From: Caballeronia megalochromosomata
Lineage (GTDB): Bacteria; Pseudomonadota; Gammaproteobacteria; Burkholderiales; Burkholderiaceae
DNA: 40,418 nt
Direction: 5' to 3'
Assembly (NCBI GenBank): GCA_001580565.1
Contig: LRBF01000085.1
Span: 1 to 40,418 of the forward strand
Made by a program: the position numbers and the translations under genes. The notes beneath the pieces were generated by a model. That model was not told the DNA's origin. It saw only the letters and a program-made list of their open reading frames with translations, and did not search any database. Positions 24,176 through 32,391 of the stretch are shown in pieces (within the stretch, counting starts at the first letter, position 1; every line of letters begins with the position of its first letter).

Positions 24176-25078
24176 TCATCTCGCCGCCCGGGCACTCAAC
24201 GTATCGACTATCTTGCCGCGCAGCCAGTTGCTGGCCTGGTCCTGTTCATTGCTGCGATGCCAGTACAGATGCCACTCCAGCTTCGGCAGCTCGAATGGCA
24301 GTTCGAGAATGCGCGCCTCGTGGCGTTGCAGAAGCTGGATGGGCGCGGTGAGCGCGAGGTTGGTGCGCAGGGCGACGAGCGGTGCGACCATGTAGTGCTG
24401 CACCCGCATCCGTATGCGCCGCTGCTCGCCGAGCTTCTTCAGTTCCGCGTCGACGAGGCCGCTTCCCTGACGCCGGCTCGACACCTGGATATGGCCGAGC
24501 GCCAGATAGTCCTCGATGCTCAGCGTGTCGCCCGTGAACGGATGATCGTGGCGCAGCATGCAGGCGTAGCGGTCGCTGCCCAAGGGCGTCTGATGCAGTT
24601 GCGGATCGTCGATGAGCGGCACGTCGATCGCGAAGTCGATCTTGCCGGTGGCCAATGCGGCAGCGACTTCGCTGCGCGGGGTGAAATAGCATTCGATGCT
24701 CATGCCCGGCGCCTGCTGTTGAAGCACTTCGCCGATCGCGGGTAGCAGAATCGCCTCGGTCAGATCCGGCATGCTCAGGCGAAACGTGCGCTCGGACGCG
24801 GCAGGGACGAACACATCGCCTTCGGTCGCGCTTGCTTCGAGCAACTGCAATGCCTCACGCACGCGTCCTATGATGTTCTCCGTGAACGGCGTGGGCACCA
24901 TGCCGGAAGGCGTGCTCACGAAGAGCGGATCGCCGAACGCCTTGCGCATGCGCGCGAGTGCATTGCTGACCGCGGGCTGGGTGATGAAAAGCGCCTCGGA
25001 CGCCCGGGTCAGATTGCGCTTTTCGTAGATCGATTCGAATACGACGAACAGGTTCAGATCCAGCTTCGGTGGACGCAT
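24176..25078 (-). CDS. LysR-family transcriptional regulator
   Basis: A 300-residue LTTR. The N-terminal winged helix reads LDLNLFVVFESIYEKRNLTRASEAL and continues through AVSNALARMRKAFGDPLFV. The periplasmic-binding-like effector domain spans about 93-290. GGAG 8 nt upstream supports the ATG at 25078. It lies 73 nt downstream of the acyl-CoA dehydrogenase gene on the same strand, as the last gene of the minus-strand cluster, and may regulate that cluster or be separately promoted in the 73-bp gap. Effector unknown. Confidence 0.9.
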   Translation of the reverse strand: MRPPKLDLNLFVVFESIYEKRNLTRASEALFITQPAVSNALARMRKAFGDPLFVSTPSGMVPTPFTENIIGRVREALQLLEASATEGDVFVPAASERTFRLSMPDLTEAILLPAIGEVLQQQAPGMSIECYFTPRSEVAAALATGKIDFAIDVPLIDDPQLHQTPLGSDRYACMLRHDHPFTGDTLSIEDYLALGHIQVSSRRQGSGLVDAELKKLGEQRRIRMRVQHYMVAPLVALRTNLALTAPIQLLQRHEARILELPFELPKLEWHLYWHRSNEQDQASNWLRGKIVDTLSARAAR

Positions 25079-25151
25079 CTCACAGTCTCCGTTTGCCCGC
25101 CATGATAAGCGAGAGCCACCGACACGATGCGTCCACCGGATGCTCGACGCC

Positions 25152-26402
25152 TCAGTTGCGCGACGGAGTATTCAGGTATGCCGCTATCGAGCTGAGTCTT
25201 TCCTTGCCTTGCGCGATTTCCATTCGTGCGATGGCCTGGAGGTGGACTTCGTCGGGACCATCCGCAAAACGCAAGGCACGAGCCCAGGTCCAGTGATCGG
25301 CGAGCGGCGTGTCCGGGCTCAGCCCCATTGCGCCGAAAATCTGCATCGCACGGTCGCATACCGCGGCGTAGACCTGCGGGACCAGTGCCTTGATCATCGA
25401 GATTTCTTTACGCGCTGCCTTCGCGCCGACCTCGTCGAGCAGCCACGCCGCCTTCAGCACGAAAAGGCGGGCCTGGTCGATCTCGATACGCGATTTCGCA
25501 ATCCACTCGCCGATGGCGCCGTGTTGATGCAGATACTTGCCGAACGCCTTGCGCTCCTGGGCGCGCTCGACCATCAGTTCCAGCGCGAGCTCGGCGGCGC
25601 CGATCGAGCGCATGCAGTGGTGAATACGCCCCGGTCCGAGCCGTGCCTGGGCGAGCGCAAAGCCGCTGCCTTCTTCGCCGAGCAGGTTCGACGCGGGCAC
25701 GCGGACGTTCGTGAACGTGATCTCGCAATGCCCCTCCGGCGAAACGTGATTCATCACCTTGATGTTGCGCACGATCGTCACGCCCGGTGTGTTGGCGGGC
25801 ACAAGAATCATGCTTTGCTGGCGATGGCTTTCCGCGTCCGGATCAGTCTTCCCCATGACGATGAAAAGCTTGCAGTTCGGATGGGCCGCATTCGTGATGA
25901 ACCATTTGCGCCCATCGATCACGTAGTCGTCGCCGTCGCGCCGAATGGACGTGGTGATGTTCGTCGCGTCGGAGGAGGACACGTCTGGCTCGGTCATCGC
26001 GAAGGCCGAACGGATTTGCCCTTCCAGCAGTGGCACGAGCCAGGCCTCGCGCTGCGCGGGCGTGGCGAACATATGCAGCAGTTCCATATTGCCGGTATCG
26101 GGCGCATTGCAATTGAAAACCTCGGACGCCCACGAGACGCGTCCCATGAGTTCGGCAAGCGGCGCGTATTCGAGGTTCGTGAGGCGTGTGCCGGGCTCGC
26201 CTTCCTTGAGATGCGGCAGGAAGAGATTCCACAGGCCTTCGGCTTTCGCCATGGCTTTGAGATCTTCCATGAACGACACGGGGTATCGGCCCGCATGCAC
26301 TTCCTCGAGCCACTGCCGTTGACGCGGCACTATATGCTCGTCCATGAAACCGCGCACGCGGCGCAACAGGTCTTCGACCTTGGGGCTATTGGCAAAATTC
26401 AT
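25152..26402 (-). CDS. Acyl-CoA dehydrogenase, ACAD10/11-LvaC type
   Basis: A 416-residue FAD-dependent acyl-CoA dehydrogenase. Landmarks: the middle-domain FAD motif [27 protein letters not shown], the [12 protein letters not shown] strand, [36 protein letters not shown] and the C-terminal DGPDEVH (381-387). The length and DGPDEVH ending fit the bacterial homologues of the ACAD10/11 dehydrogenase domain. It is clustered with an SDR (24 nt upstream) and an ACAD10/11-type kinase. In the lva pathway the equivalent enzyme (LvaC) works on the 4-phosphoacyl-CoA made by the kinase; I infer a similar role here. Confidence 0.88.
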   Translation of the reverse strand: MNFANSPKVEDLLRRVRGFMDEHIVPRQRQWLEEVHAGRYPVSFMEDLKAMAKAEGLWNLFLPHLKEGEPGTRLTNLEYAPLAELMGRVSWASEVFNCNAPDTGNMELLHMFATPAQREAWLVPLLEGQIRSAFAMTEPDVSSSDATNITTSIRRDGDDYVIDGRKWFITNAAHPNCKLFIVMGKTDPDAESHRQQSMILVPANTPGVTIVRNIKVMNHVSPEGHCEITFTNVRVPASNLLGEEGSGFALAQARLGPGRIHHCMRSIGAAELALELMVERAQERKAFGKYLHQHGAIGEWIAKSRIEIDQARLFVLKAAWLLDEVGAKAARKEISMIKALVPQVYAAVCDRAMQIFGAMGLSPDTPLADHWTWARALRFADGPDEVHLQAIARMEIAQGKERLSSIAAYLNTPSRN

Positions 26403-26426
26403 GATGGGTTCCTTTTGTGCGGTCGA

Positions 26427-27191
26427 CTAGATGGTCAGCCCGCCATCGACGACGATGCATTCGCCGTGCGTGTAACTGGCCGCGTCGGACACGAGATAAA
26501 GCACGGTGCCGGCCATTTCCTGCGGCTCACCGTGGCGATGCAGCGGAATCTCGTTGATGAGGCGGTCGTAGATCTGCGGGTTGTCGAACAGCGCGCCGGC
26601 GAACTTCGTCTTCGTGATACCGGGCAGCAATGCGTTGACGCGAATGCCCAGCGGTCCGCATTCCCTGGCGAACGCCTTCGTCATGTGAGCCACCGCGGCC
26701 TTCGAGATCGAGTAGACGCCCTGCATGTCGCCGGGTTGCAGCGCATTGACCGAGGCGACATTGACGATGGCGCCGCGCCCCTGCTTCTTCATGAGCTTTC
26801 CGGCTTCGACCGACATGAAGAAATATCCGCGGATGTTGACCTCGACGGTCTTGTTGTAGGCGGCGAGGTCCGTATCCAGGATGTGGCCGAAGTACGGATT
26901 CGTGGCCGCGTTGTTGATGAGAATGTCGAGCCGGCCGTGCTGCTCGCGGATATGAGCGAACGCGGCGGCGATGTCCTCCATGCGGCCGACATGGCAGGCG
27001 AGCGACTCGGCGCTGCCGCCCGCCGCGCGGATGCTTGCCGCGACCGTCTCGCAGTCTTCGAGCTTGCGGCTCGACACGATCACGTGGGCGCCCTGTTCGG
27101 CGAGCAGCCTCGCGATGGCTTCGCCGATGCCGCGGCTTGCGCCCGTCACGAGCGCAATCCGGCCCGTGAGATCAAAGAGATTCGTGCTCAA
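26427..27191 (-). CDS. Short-chain dehydrogenase/reductase, LvaD-like by context
   Basis: A 254-residue classical SDR. Cofactor loop TGASRGIG (16-23), NNAA (93-96), catalytic Ser147, Tyr160 and Lys164 (YSISK), and C-terminal GECIVVDGG. The SSRK segment after beta2 suits NADP(H) or NAD(H) equally; I do not choose. It lies between the kinase and the acyl-CoA dehydrogenase genes, as does an SDR in lva-type clusters, where LvaD reduces 4-ketovaleryl-CoA to 4-hydroxyvaleryl-CoA. A 3-hydroxyacyl-CoA or alcohol dehydrogenase role is an alternative. Confidence 0.88.
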   Translation of the reverse strand: MSTNLFDLTGRIALVTGASRGIGEAIARLLAEQGAHVIVSSRKLEDCETVAASIRAAGGSAESLACHVGRMEDIAAAFAHIREQHGRLDILINNAATNPYFGHILDTDLAAYNKTVEVNIRGYFFMSVEAGKLMKKQGRGAIVNVASVNALQPGDMQGVYSISKAAVAHMTKAFARECGPLGIRVNALLPGITKTKFAGALFDNPQIYDRLINEIPLHRHGEPQEMAGTVLYLVSDAASYTHGECIVVDGGLTI

Positions 27192-27246
27192 TGTCGTTTC
27201 CTTGGTTGGGTTTGAATTGCGTCGTGCGCGTGATGCACGTCGTGCT

Positions 27247-28275
27247 TTAAGCGATCAGTTCCACGGCGAGACTGGCGAGAGGCTCGACCATCGCGCCCAC
27301 GTTCAGCGCGCTCGCGTTCGAAGCGTTGCCCTGCAGGGCGCGGGCCTTCACGCCCTGGGCAATCGAGGCCAGGCGGAAGAAGCTGAATGCGAGATAGAAG
27401 TTCCAGTTGGCGATACCGGGCAGGCCGCGCAATTCGCAATACTGCGCAACCATTTCCTCCTCTTCAGGAATGCCAAGCGCCGACCGGTCCTGTTCGCGTA
27501 GCCCCGTGATATGGCCCGTCGACGGCAGGCGCAGGCACATGGAGAAGTACGCGAGATCCGCAAGTGGATTGCCGAGCGTCGACAGTTCCCAGTCGAGCAC
27601 CGCGCGCACGCGAGGCGCGTCGGTGGCGAAGATGAGGTTGTCGATGCGGAAGTCGCCGTGCACGAGCGAAGGGCGCTGCGAGTCGGCGGGGCAATGTGCC
27701 GGCAGCCATTCGATGAGCGCTTCCATCGGCCCGATCCGTTCGGTTTCGGCGGCCCGGTACTGCCGCGTCCAGCGTTCGGTCTGACGCTGGAAATAGTTGC
27801 CGGCGCGGCCGTAGTCGGAGAGGCCTGCCGTGTCGACGTCGACATCGTGGAGCGTCGCGAGCGTCGCTACGATTGACGCGTAGTAATCGCGCCGTGCGTC
27901 GCGGTCGACCTCCGGCAGGGCCGGGTTCCAGAAGATGCGCCCTTCTTCGTAGCTCATCAGATAGAACATGCTTCCAATGACTTCCCGGTCTTCGCACAGA
28001 TGCCATGCACGCGCGACGGGAACCTGCGTCGGGCCGAGCGCGCTCAGCACGCGGAATTCGCGATCGACGGCATGGGCGGACTTGAGCAACGGCCCGGGCG
28101 GCTGACGGCGCAGCACGTAGCGGCCGCCGGGCGTGTGGAGCAGGAACGTCGGGTTGGACTGACCGCCCGCGAACTTCGTCGCCTGCACGGGGCCATCAAA
28201 GCCGGGGACGTGCTGCTGCAGATAGCGGGTGAGCCGATCTACGTCGAGGGTGGGGCTGGTTGATTCGCTCGTCAT
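27247..28275 (-). CDS. Phosphotransferase family protein, ACAD10/11 kinase/LvaA-type
   Basis: A 342-residue aminoglycoside-phosphotransferase-fold kinase. N-lobe: KFAGGQSNPTFLL (34-46) and YVLRRQPPG. Catalytic loop: LVHGDFRIDNLIF with His206, Asp208 and Asn213. Metal Asp228 is in VLDWELSTLGNPLADLAY. The pattern GGQSNPT... RRQPPG... DWELSTLGNPLADL is that of bacterial homologues of the ACAD10/11 N-terminal kinase. Such kinases phosphorylate the 4-hydroxy group of 4-hydroxyacyl-CoAs. ATG 28275 is chosen because conserved sequence begins there; its ribosome site is weak and the frame is open 119 codons further upstream with shadow-like composition. It lies 55 nt before the SDR. Confidence 0.85.
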   Translation of the reverse strand: MTSESTSPTLDVDRLTRYLQQHVPGFDGPVQATKFAGGQSNPTFLLHTPGGRYVLRRQPPGPLLKSAHAVDREFRVLSALGPTQVPVARAWHLCEDREVIGSMFYLMSYEEGRIFWNPALPEVDRDARRDYYASIVATLATLHDVDVDTAGLSDYGRAGNYFQRQTERWTRQYRAAETERIGPMEALIEWLPAHCPADSQRPSLVHGDFRIDNLIFATDAPRVRAVLDWELSTLGNPLADLAYFSMCLRLPSTGHITGLREQDRSALGIPEEEEMVAQYCELRGLPGIANWNFYLAFSFFRLASIAQGVKARALQGNASNASALNVGAMVEPLASLAVELIA

Positions 28276-28313
28276 ATCTTTTGCTGCCTGGCTGATGGGT
28301 CTCGTGGGCGGAC

Positions 28314-28988
28314 TTAACCGTACGTCTGAAACGCGTGACGTTCCGGATCGTCGAGGTGCGAAATGGCATTGAAGCTCGACAGTTGAAACGCTTCGCGGTT
28401 GAAGAAGCAGTGGGTGACGCTGCTGTTGCGGATCTGCATGTTGAGCGCGATGCCGGCCGCGGCCGGCGCATGCAACGCCTGCTGTATCAGCGCCGCGATC
28501 ACGCCGCCCGAGGTGACGGCCAGTACGCGTCGCGCGCCCCCTTGCTGAACGGCCGAGCGCGCTGCGGCGACGCGCTGCTGAAAGGCGGTCCACGTCTCGG
28601 GCACGCGTTCGTCGAGTTTGCCTTCGGCCCACAGTTGCAGGACCTGGCGCAAGGCCTTGAAGAACGCGTGGGGATCGCCCGCTACGGCTTCGGCGAGGTG
28701 CCGATGTTCAGCGCCCAGCGCGCGAAACAGCGCGTGGAAATCGTACTCATCCAGTTCAGGAAGAACTTCGCATTCGACGGGAAGCTCAGGCAGCGTGCGA
28801 CGGATCGCGTCGAGTGTCTGCGCATGGCGCTGCAGCGTGCCTGTCACGACGCGATCGAAGCGCACGCCGTTTCGTGCGAAATGCTCGGCTAGCCAGACGC
28901 ATTGCTGCACGCCCTTTTCCGAAAGCCGGTCGTAGTTATCGGAGCCAAGCGACGCCTGACCGTGTCGCACAAGGTAGAGTTCGGCCAT
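28314..28988 (-). CDS. Histidine phosphatase superfamily protein, second catalytic His replaced
   Basis: A 224-residue phosphoglycerate-mutase-like protein. The RHG motif is intact (LVRHGQAS, His9), as is the second Arg region (TGTLQRHAQT) and the acidic loop LDEYDF. The usual SHGG motif reads VTSGGVIAAL, so Ser160 occupies the second catalytic His position. From memory a subfamily with TSGG is common beside ACAD10/11-type kinase genes, so this may be a specialised, conserved variant instead of a decayed gene. It is the first gene of the minus-strand cluster, 38 nt before the kinase. Substrate unknown; a phosphorylated acyl-CoA or CoA derivative is a guess. Confidence 0.85.
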   Translation of the reverse strand: MAELYLVRHGQASLGSDNYDRLSEKGVQQCVWLAEHFARNGVRFDRVVTGTLQRHAQTLDAIRRTLPELPVECEVLPELDEYDFHALFRALGAEHRHLAEAVAGDPHAFFKALRQVLQLWAEGKLDERVPETWTAFQQRVAAARSAVQQGGARRVLAVTSGGVIAALIQQALHAPAAAGIALNMQIRNSSVTHCFFNREAFQLSSFNAISHLDDPERHAFQTYG

Positions 28989-29101
28989 CGCAGACTTCGC
29001 CCGTGAAGAAGATAGGCGCAGCTTATCGACGCCGGACGCATTGACGAAGTTTATTTAGCTTATACGCCGACATTCACGGTCGTGATGGTAGGGGCCGTGT
29101 G

Positions 29102-29965
29102 TTAGTCGAACGCGGAGACGATGCTATCGATCATTGCTGCGACACGCGCGGTATGCCGAAGATCCTGATGCGTGACGAGCCAGATTTCGTAGACTGCCCC
29201 GCGTGCGGGTGCCGGCCATACCTGCACAAGGCCGTCGTGTTCAGCCAGATGTATCGGCAGTTCTCCGATGCCGATGCCGGCCTTTACCGCGGTACGCAGC
29301 ATGAGGCTGGAATTGAAGGTCGATACGATGCGCCCCGCATTGATCGCTTCGCCGGCAAGCGTGGGTGATCGATTGCCGGTCCAGTTTCCCTGATAGACGA
29401 CAAGATCGTGACCGGCGAATGCCGAGCCGGCGACGGGCCTGCCATGCTGCTCGAGATAAGCATGGGATGCAAAGAGCGCCATCGGCCAGCGAGCCAGACG
29501 CCGCGCGACCAGATCGGGATTGTCCGGCCTGACTGAGCGCACCGCGATGTCGGCTTCGCGCTTTGCCAGATTCAGCATGCGCGTCGATGTGTCGAGCAGG
29601 ATGCGCACTTCGGGATGCGCAGCGTGCAAGCGTTCGATAGCGGGCAGCAGGAATTCGAGTGCGATCGAGTCGGTGCTGGTGACGCGTACGTCTCCCGCAA
29701 GCCGTGTATCGGTACCTTGTGTCCGTCTGACGAGTTCGTGTGCGGAGTGTTCCATTTTCTCCGCCGATCTCAGTGCGGCCTCGCCTGCGGCTGTCAACGC
29801 GTAACCCTCGGAGGTGCGCAGGAAGAGCGTTGCACGTAGGGCGTGCTCCAGTGCCGCAATTCTTCGGCCGACGGTCGCCTGATCAAGATTGAGCGTTCTG
29901 GCCGCGCCACGAAGCGTTTTTTCCCGCTCCACTGCAAGAAACACTCGCGCATCGTCCCAGTTCAT
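29102..29965 (-). CDS. LysR-family transcriptional regulator
   Basis: A 287-residue LTTR. The winged helix starts NWDDARVFLAVEREKTLRGAA and continues LDQATVGRRIAALEHAL; the effector domain spans about 88-285, with GDVRVTSTDSIALEFLLP. AGGAGGG on the minus strand is 7 nt from ATG 29965, making the in-frame ATG at 29986 unlikely. A perfect 16-bp palindrome sits immediately upstream of its ribosome site. It is divergent from the quinone-oxidoreductase-like gene, which is its likely target, with probable autoregulation. Confidence 0.9.
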   Translation of the reverse strand: MNWDDARVFLAVEREKTLRGAARTLNLDQATVGRRIAALEHALRATLFLRTSEGYALTAAGEAALRSAEKMEHSAHELVRRTQGTDTRLAGDVRVTSTDSIALEFLLPAIERLHAAHPEVRILLDTSTRMLNLAKREADIAVRSVRPDNPDLVARRLARWPMALFASHAYLEQHGRPVAGSAFAGHDLVVYQGNWTGNRSPTLAGEAINAGRIVSTFNSSLMLRTAVKAGIGIGELPIHLAEHDGLVQVWPAPARGAVYEIWLVTHQDLRHTARVAAMIDSIVSAFD

Positions 29966-29979
29966 TGTGACGCCCTCCT

Positions 29980-29995
29980 GATGCAAATTTGCATC
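29980..29995. promoter_or_regulatory. LysR operator candidate, 16-bp palindrome
   Basis: GATGCAAATTTGCATC is a perfect palindrome abutting the ribosome-binding site of the LysR gene, well placed for autorepression. Its AT-rich centre with dyad arms fits an LTTR T-N11-A-like site. Confidence 0.6.
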
Positions 29996-30003
29996 TGACA
30001 GCG

Positions 30004-30025
30004 TGAATAATGCTGCACATATTCA
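30004..30025. promoter_or_regulatory. Second inverted repeat upstream of the quinone oxidoreductase gene
   Basis: TGAATA (30004-30009) and TATTCA (30020-30025) are inverted with 10 bp between, 8 bp from the 16-bp palindrome. A two-site layout (recognition and activation sites) is usual for LysR regulators; the assignment is inferred. Confidence 0.4.
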
Positions 30026-30122
30026 TCAGAGTCGAGGCCTATACTCAACGCGTTCCTGGGGCTCGCCGTTCAATGATTTGCGCGGATCAACCGGGCCTCA
30101 TCCATGCAAAGGAGTGTTAGCC

Positions 30123-31154
30123 ATGTGTGCTTCAACGTATCGCGTGCCGTCGACCATGACGGCCATTGAGATCAAACAGCCCGGCGGTCCCGAGGTCCTG
30201 GTGCCGACCACGCGCCCAGTGTCGATGCCAGCCGCCGATCAGGTTCTGATCCTTATCCACGCGGCTGCAGTGAACGGCCCGGACGTTTTCCAGCGCAAAG
30301 GGCTGTATGATCCGCCTCCCGGTGCTTCCGACATTCCGGGGCTGGAAGTGGCGGGTCAGGTGGTCGCGGTTGGCTCTGACGTGTCCGGATTCCGTTTCGG
30401 CGATCTGGTGTGTGCGCTGATTCCCGGCGGGGGTTACGCGGAATATGCAGTTGCGCACGCCTGCAACACGATGCATATCCCCAAGGGCCTGACGTTGGTG
30501 GAAGCGGGGGCCGTGCCCGAAACGTTCATGACGGTATGGTTGAACCTGTTTCAGCGCGGCAAGCTCGTTGCCGGCGAAACAGTGTTGATCCACGGCGGCG
30601 CGTCGGGTATCGGGACCACGGCGACCATGCTGGCGAAGGCATTCGGCGCCGCGAAAATCATCACGACGGTGGGCTCGAAGACGCATCAGGAAGCCAGCCT
30701 TGCGCTAGGCGCAGATCTCGCGGTGGATTATCGCGCGGACGATTTCGTCGTCGAAGCGAAGCGGCTTACCGATGGACGGGGCGTCGACGTGATCCTCGAC
30801 ATCATCGCCGGCGATTACGTGGCCAGGAACTATGACGCAGCGGCGATGGACGGGCGGATCCTCCAGGTCGGCGTGATCAAGGGGCCGGCGAAAGACCTCA
30901 ACATCGTGCCGATGTTGACGAAACGTCTCACGCATATGGGCTCGACATTGCGATCGCGCACATCTGCGGACAAGGCGGCGATCATCAATGAACTGGAGCG
31001 CGAGGTATGGCCGCATATCGAAAGCGGCGAGATCAAGCCGGTTGTCTACAAGACGTTCGCGCTCGCGGACGCTCGCGGCGCGCACGAGCTGATCGATTCC
31101 GGCACGCACTTTGGAAAGATTGTCCTTACGACGGGTGCCGGTCTCATTGACTGA
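30123..31154 (+). CDS. NAD(P)H:quinone oxidoreductase-like MDR protein (PIG3/QOR type)
   Basis: A 343-residue zinc-free medium-chain reductase. It begins TAIEIKQPGGPEVL after a short N-terminal tail, has the QOR-type AVNGPDVFQRKGLYDPP and PGLEVAGQVVAVG segments, the ETFMTVWLNLFQRG helix and the cofactor loop HGGASGIGTTATMLAKAFGA. The usual structural-zinc cysteines of alcohol dehydrogenases are absent. AAAGGAG at 30108-30114 supports ATG 30123. It reduces quinones or other activated carbonyls with NADPH in the family. Likely under control of the divergent LysR. GATTCGC/GCGAATC (31174-31180, 31202-31208) after the stop could form a weak hairpin. Confidence 0.9.
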   Translation: MCASTYRVPSTMTAIEIKQPGGPEVLVPTTRPVSMPAADQVLILIHAAAVNGPDVFQRKGLYDPPPGASDIPGLEVAGQVVAVGSDVSGFRFGDLVCALIPGGGYAEYAVAHACNTMHIPKGLTLVEAGAVPETFMTVWLNLFQRGKLVAGETVLIHGGASGIGTTATMLAKAFGAAKIITTVGSKTHQEASLALGADLAVDYRADDFVVEAKRLTDGRGVDVILDIIAGDYVARNYDAAAMDGRILQVGVIKGPAKDLNIVPMLTKRLTHMGSTLRSRTSADKAAIINELEREVWPHIESGEIKPVVYKTFALADARGAHELIDSGTHFGKIVLTTGAGLID

Positions 31155-31343
31155 TGGTTCGCGAAAGGTGTTCGATTCGCGGTCTCGATAAGATAAAGAT
31201 AGCGAATCTGTCAGACGCCATTAAACGCCGCCGTCGGGTTCCGGTTCACTTCACCGGCAGATGATCGAAAGAGCCTTACTCGGTCTGGGAGATGCTCTTT
31301 GTTCTGTGCTGCTCGCCCGCTAGTGCCCGGCGAGCGTGCCGGC

Positions 31344-32234
31344 CTATCTGCCGAGTTGGCGCCGCACATCCAGGTCGAAGAGCCTTCCCCATGCATAATC
31401 CACTTCGTCCGGACGCATCCGGAAGACACCTGCGCCGGGTGTAAACGTCAGTTCACCGAAATAGATATTCCCGTTCGTTTCATAAAGATCGACGCGCACG
31501 TATTCGAATTCACTCGCCAACGCACTCGCAATTGAAATCAGGGAATCCAGGTTCTCGGGCGGAGGCGCTGGCTGCTCGCTGCGCGGATAATGACCGAGCC
31601 AGATATCCTGAATCTTCCAGCTAGCATCGTACGTATCGCCACGCGGGTGTTCGCCGAATCGGTCCGAAATGACCGAGATAAAGATGGTCTGCTCACCCGA
31701 TGGCCGGTTAAAGACGTGAACCTTGAGATCGGCGGGAACCTTCCCGTCTTTGTCTAGCAGAAGGCTCTCGAAAAAAATGCGCGGTTCGATGGTGCGATAG
31801 TGGCGTTCGCGAGCCACTCTATAGAAGGGTGTCGATAGCCATTGCTTGGATAATGCCGCAAGCTTTTGGAAGGGCACGTCCTTCTTGTCCTTGACAACCT
31901 CGACGAAGCCGCTGCCGTGGTTTGCCTTCATGACGAACGCAGACGGCAGGCTGTCGTAGACGTCTTCCGAGAAATCGTCCGGATTCGAAACCAGAGGAAT
32001 CAGATGTTTTGGACCCACCTTTCGCGCTACGTAATCGCGGACTTTCAGTTTGTCCGTGAGATCGATATAGCGAGGATCGGGATACAGACACCGATGCAGA
32101 ATCTTTTCGTTAAAAGTCTCGGGATTCCTCATGTTAGGGAATCGTCCGACCTTATGAAGATGCGCGATTCTCAGGAATACAGAATCCGGCAAGCATGCTT
32201 TTGCACCACCGATGAGCGTTTTTGCGAGCAGCAT
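31344..32234 (-). CDS. TupA-like ATP-grasp protein
   Basis: A 296-residue protein of the TupA-like ATP-grasp group often found in capsule and exopolysaccharide clusters. Landmarks: RNPETFNEKILHRCLYPDPR, LTDKLKVRDYVARKVG, HLIPLV, FVMKANHGSGFVEVVKDK (nucleotide-binding strand pair), PRIFFESLLLDKDGKVPADLKVHVFN and the C-terminal YVRVDLYETNGNIYFGELTFTPGAG, which carries the metal-binding Asp/Glu pattern of ATP-grasp folds. GAGG 6 nt upstream supports the ATG at 32234. Members are proposed to ligate amino acids or similar groups to sugars. It faces away from the kinase genes 3.5 kb to the right but suits a polysaccharide locus. Confidence 0.82.
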   Translation of the reverse strand: MLLAKTLIGGAKACLPDSVFLRIAHLHKVGRFPNMRNPETFNEKILHRCLYPDPRYIDLTDKLKVRDYVARKVGPKHLIPLVSNPDDFSEDVYDSLPSAFVMKANHGSGFVEVVKDKKDVPFQKLAALSKQWLSTPFYRVARERHYRTIEPRIFFESLLLDKDGKVPADLKVHVFNRPSGEQTIFISVISDRFGEHPRGDTYDASWKIQDIWLGHYPRSEQPAPPPENLDSLISIASALASEFEYVRVDLYETNGNIYFGELTFTPGAGVFRMRPDEVDYAWGRLFDLDVRRQLGR

Positions 32235-32391
32235 CCGGAAGCCTCGGAAGACGTACAGTCATGTGGATCTGCATTCTGACGACTGTTTCACTGGCGACGT
32301 TCATCGAGCATCTTTGCGAAAGACAGACAAATCAACTGTGCGGTCACGCACATTCCGGCCTTTCAAAATCCGCAAGCCATGCTACCCCTAG

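Noticed and set aside
28989..29101. Sigma-70 promoter for the minus-strand acyl-CoA cluster
   Set aside because: The AT-rich stretch near 29048-29066 offers TATAAG-like hexamers on the minus strand, but no -35 at acceptable spacing; a promoter is likely here but its position cannot be set.
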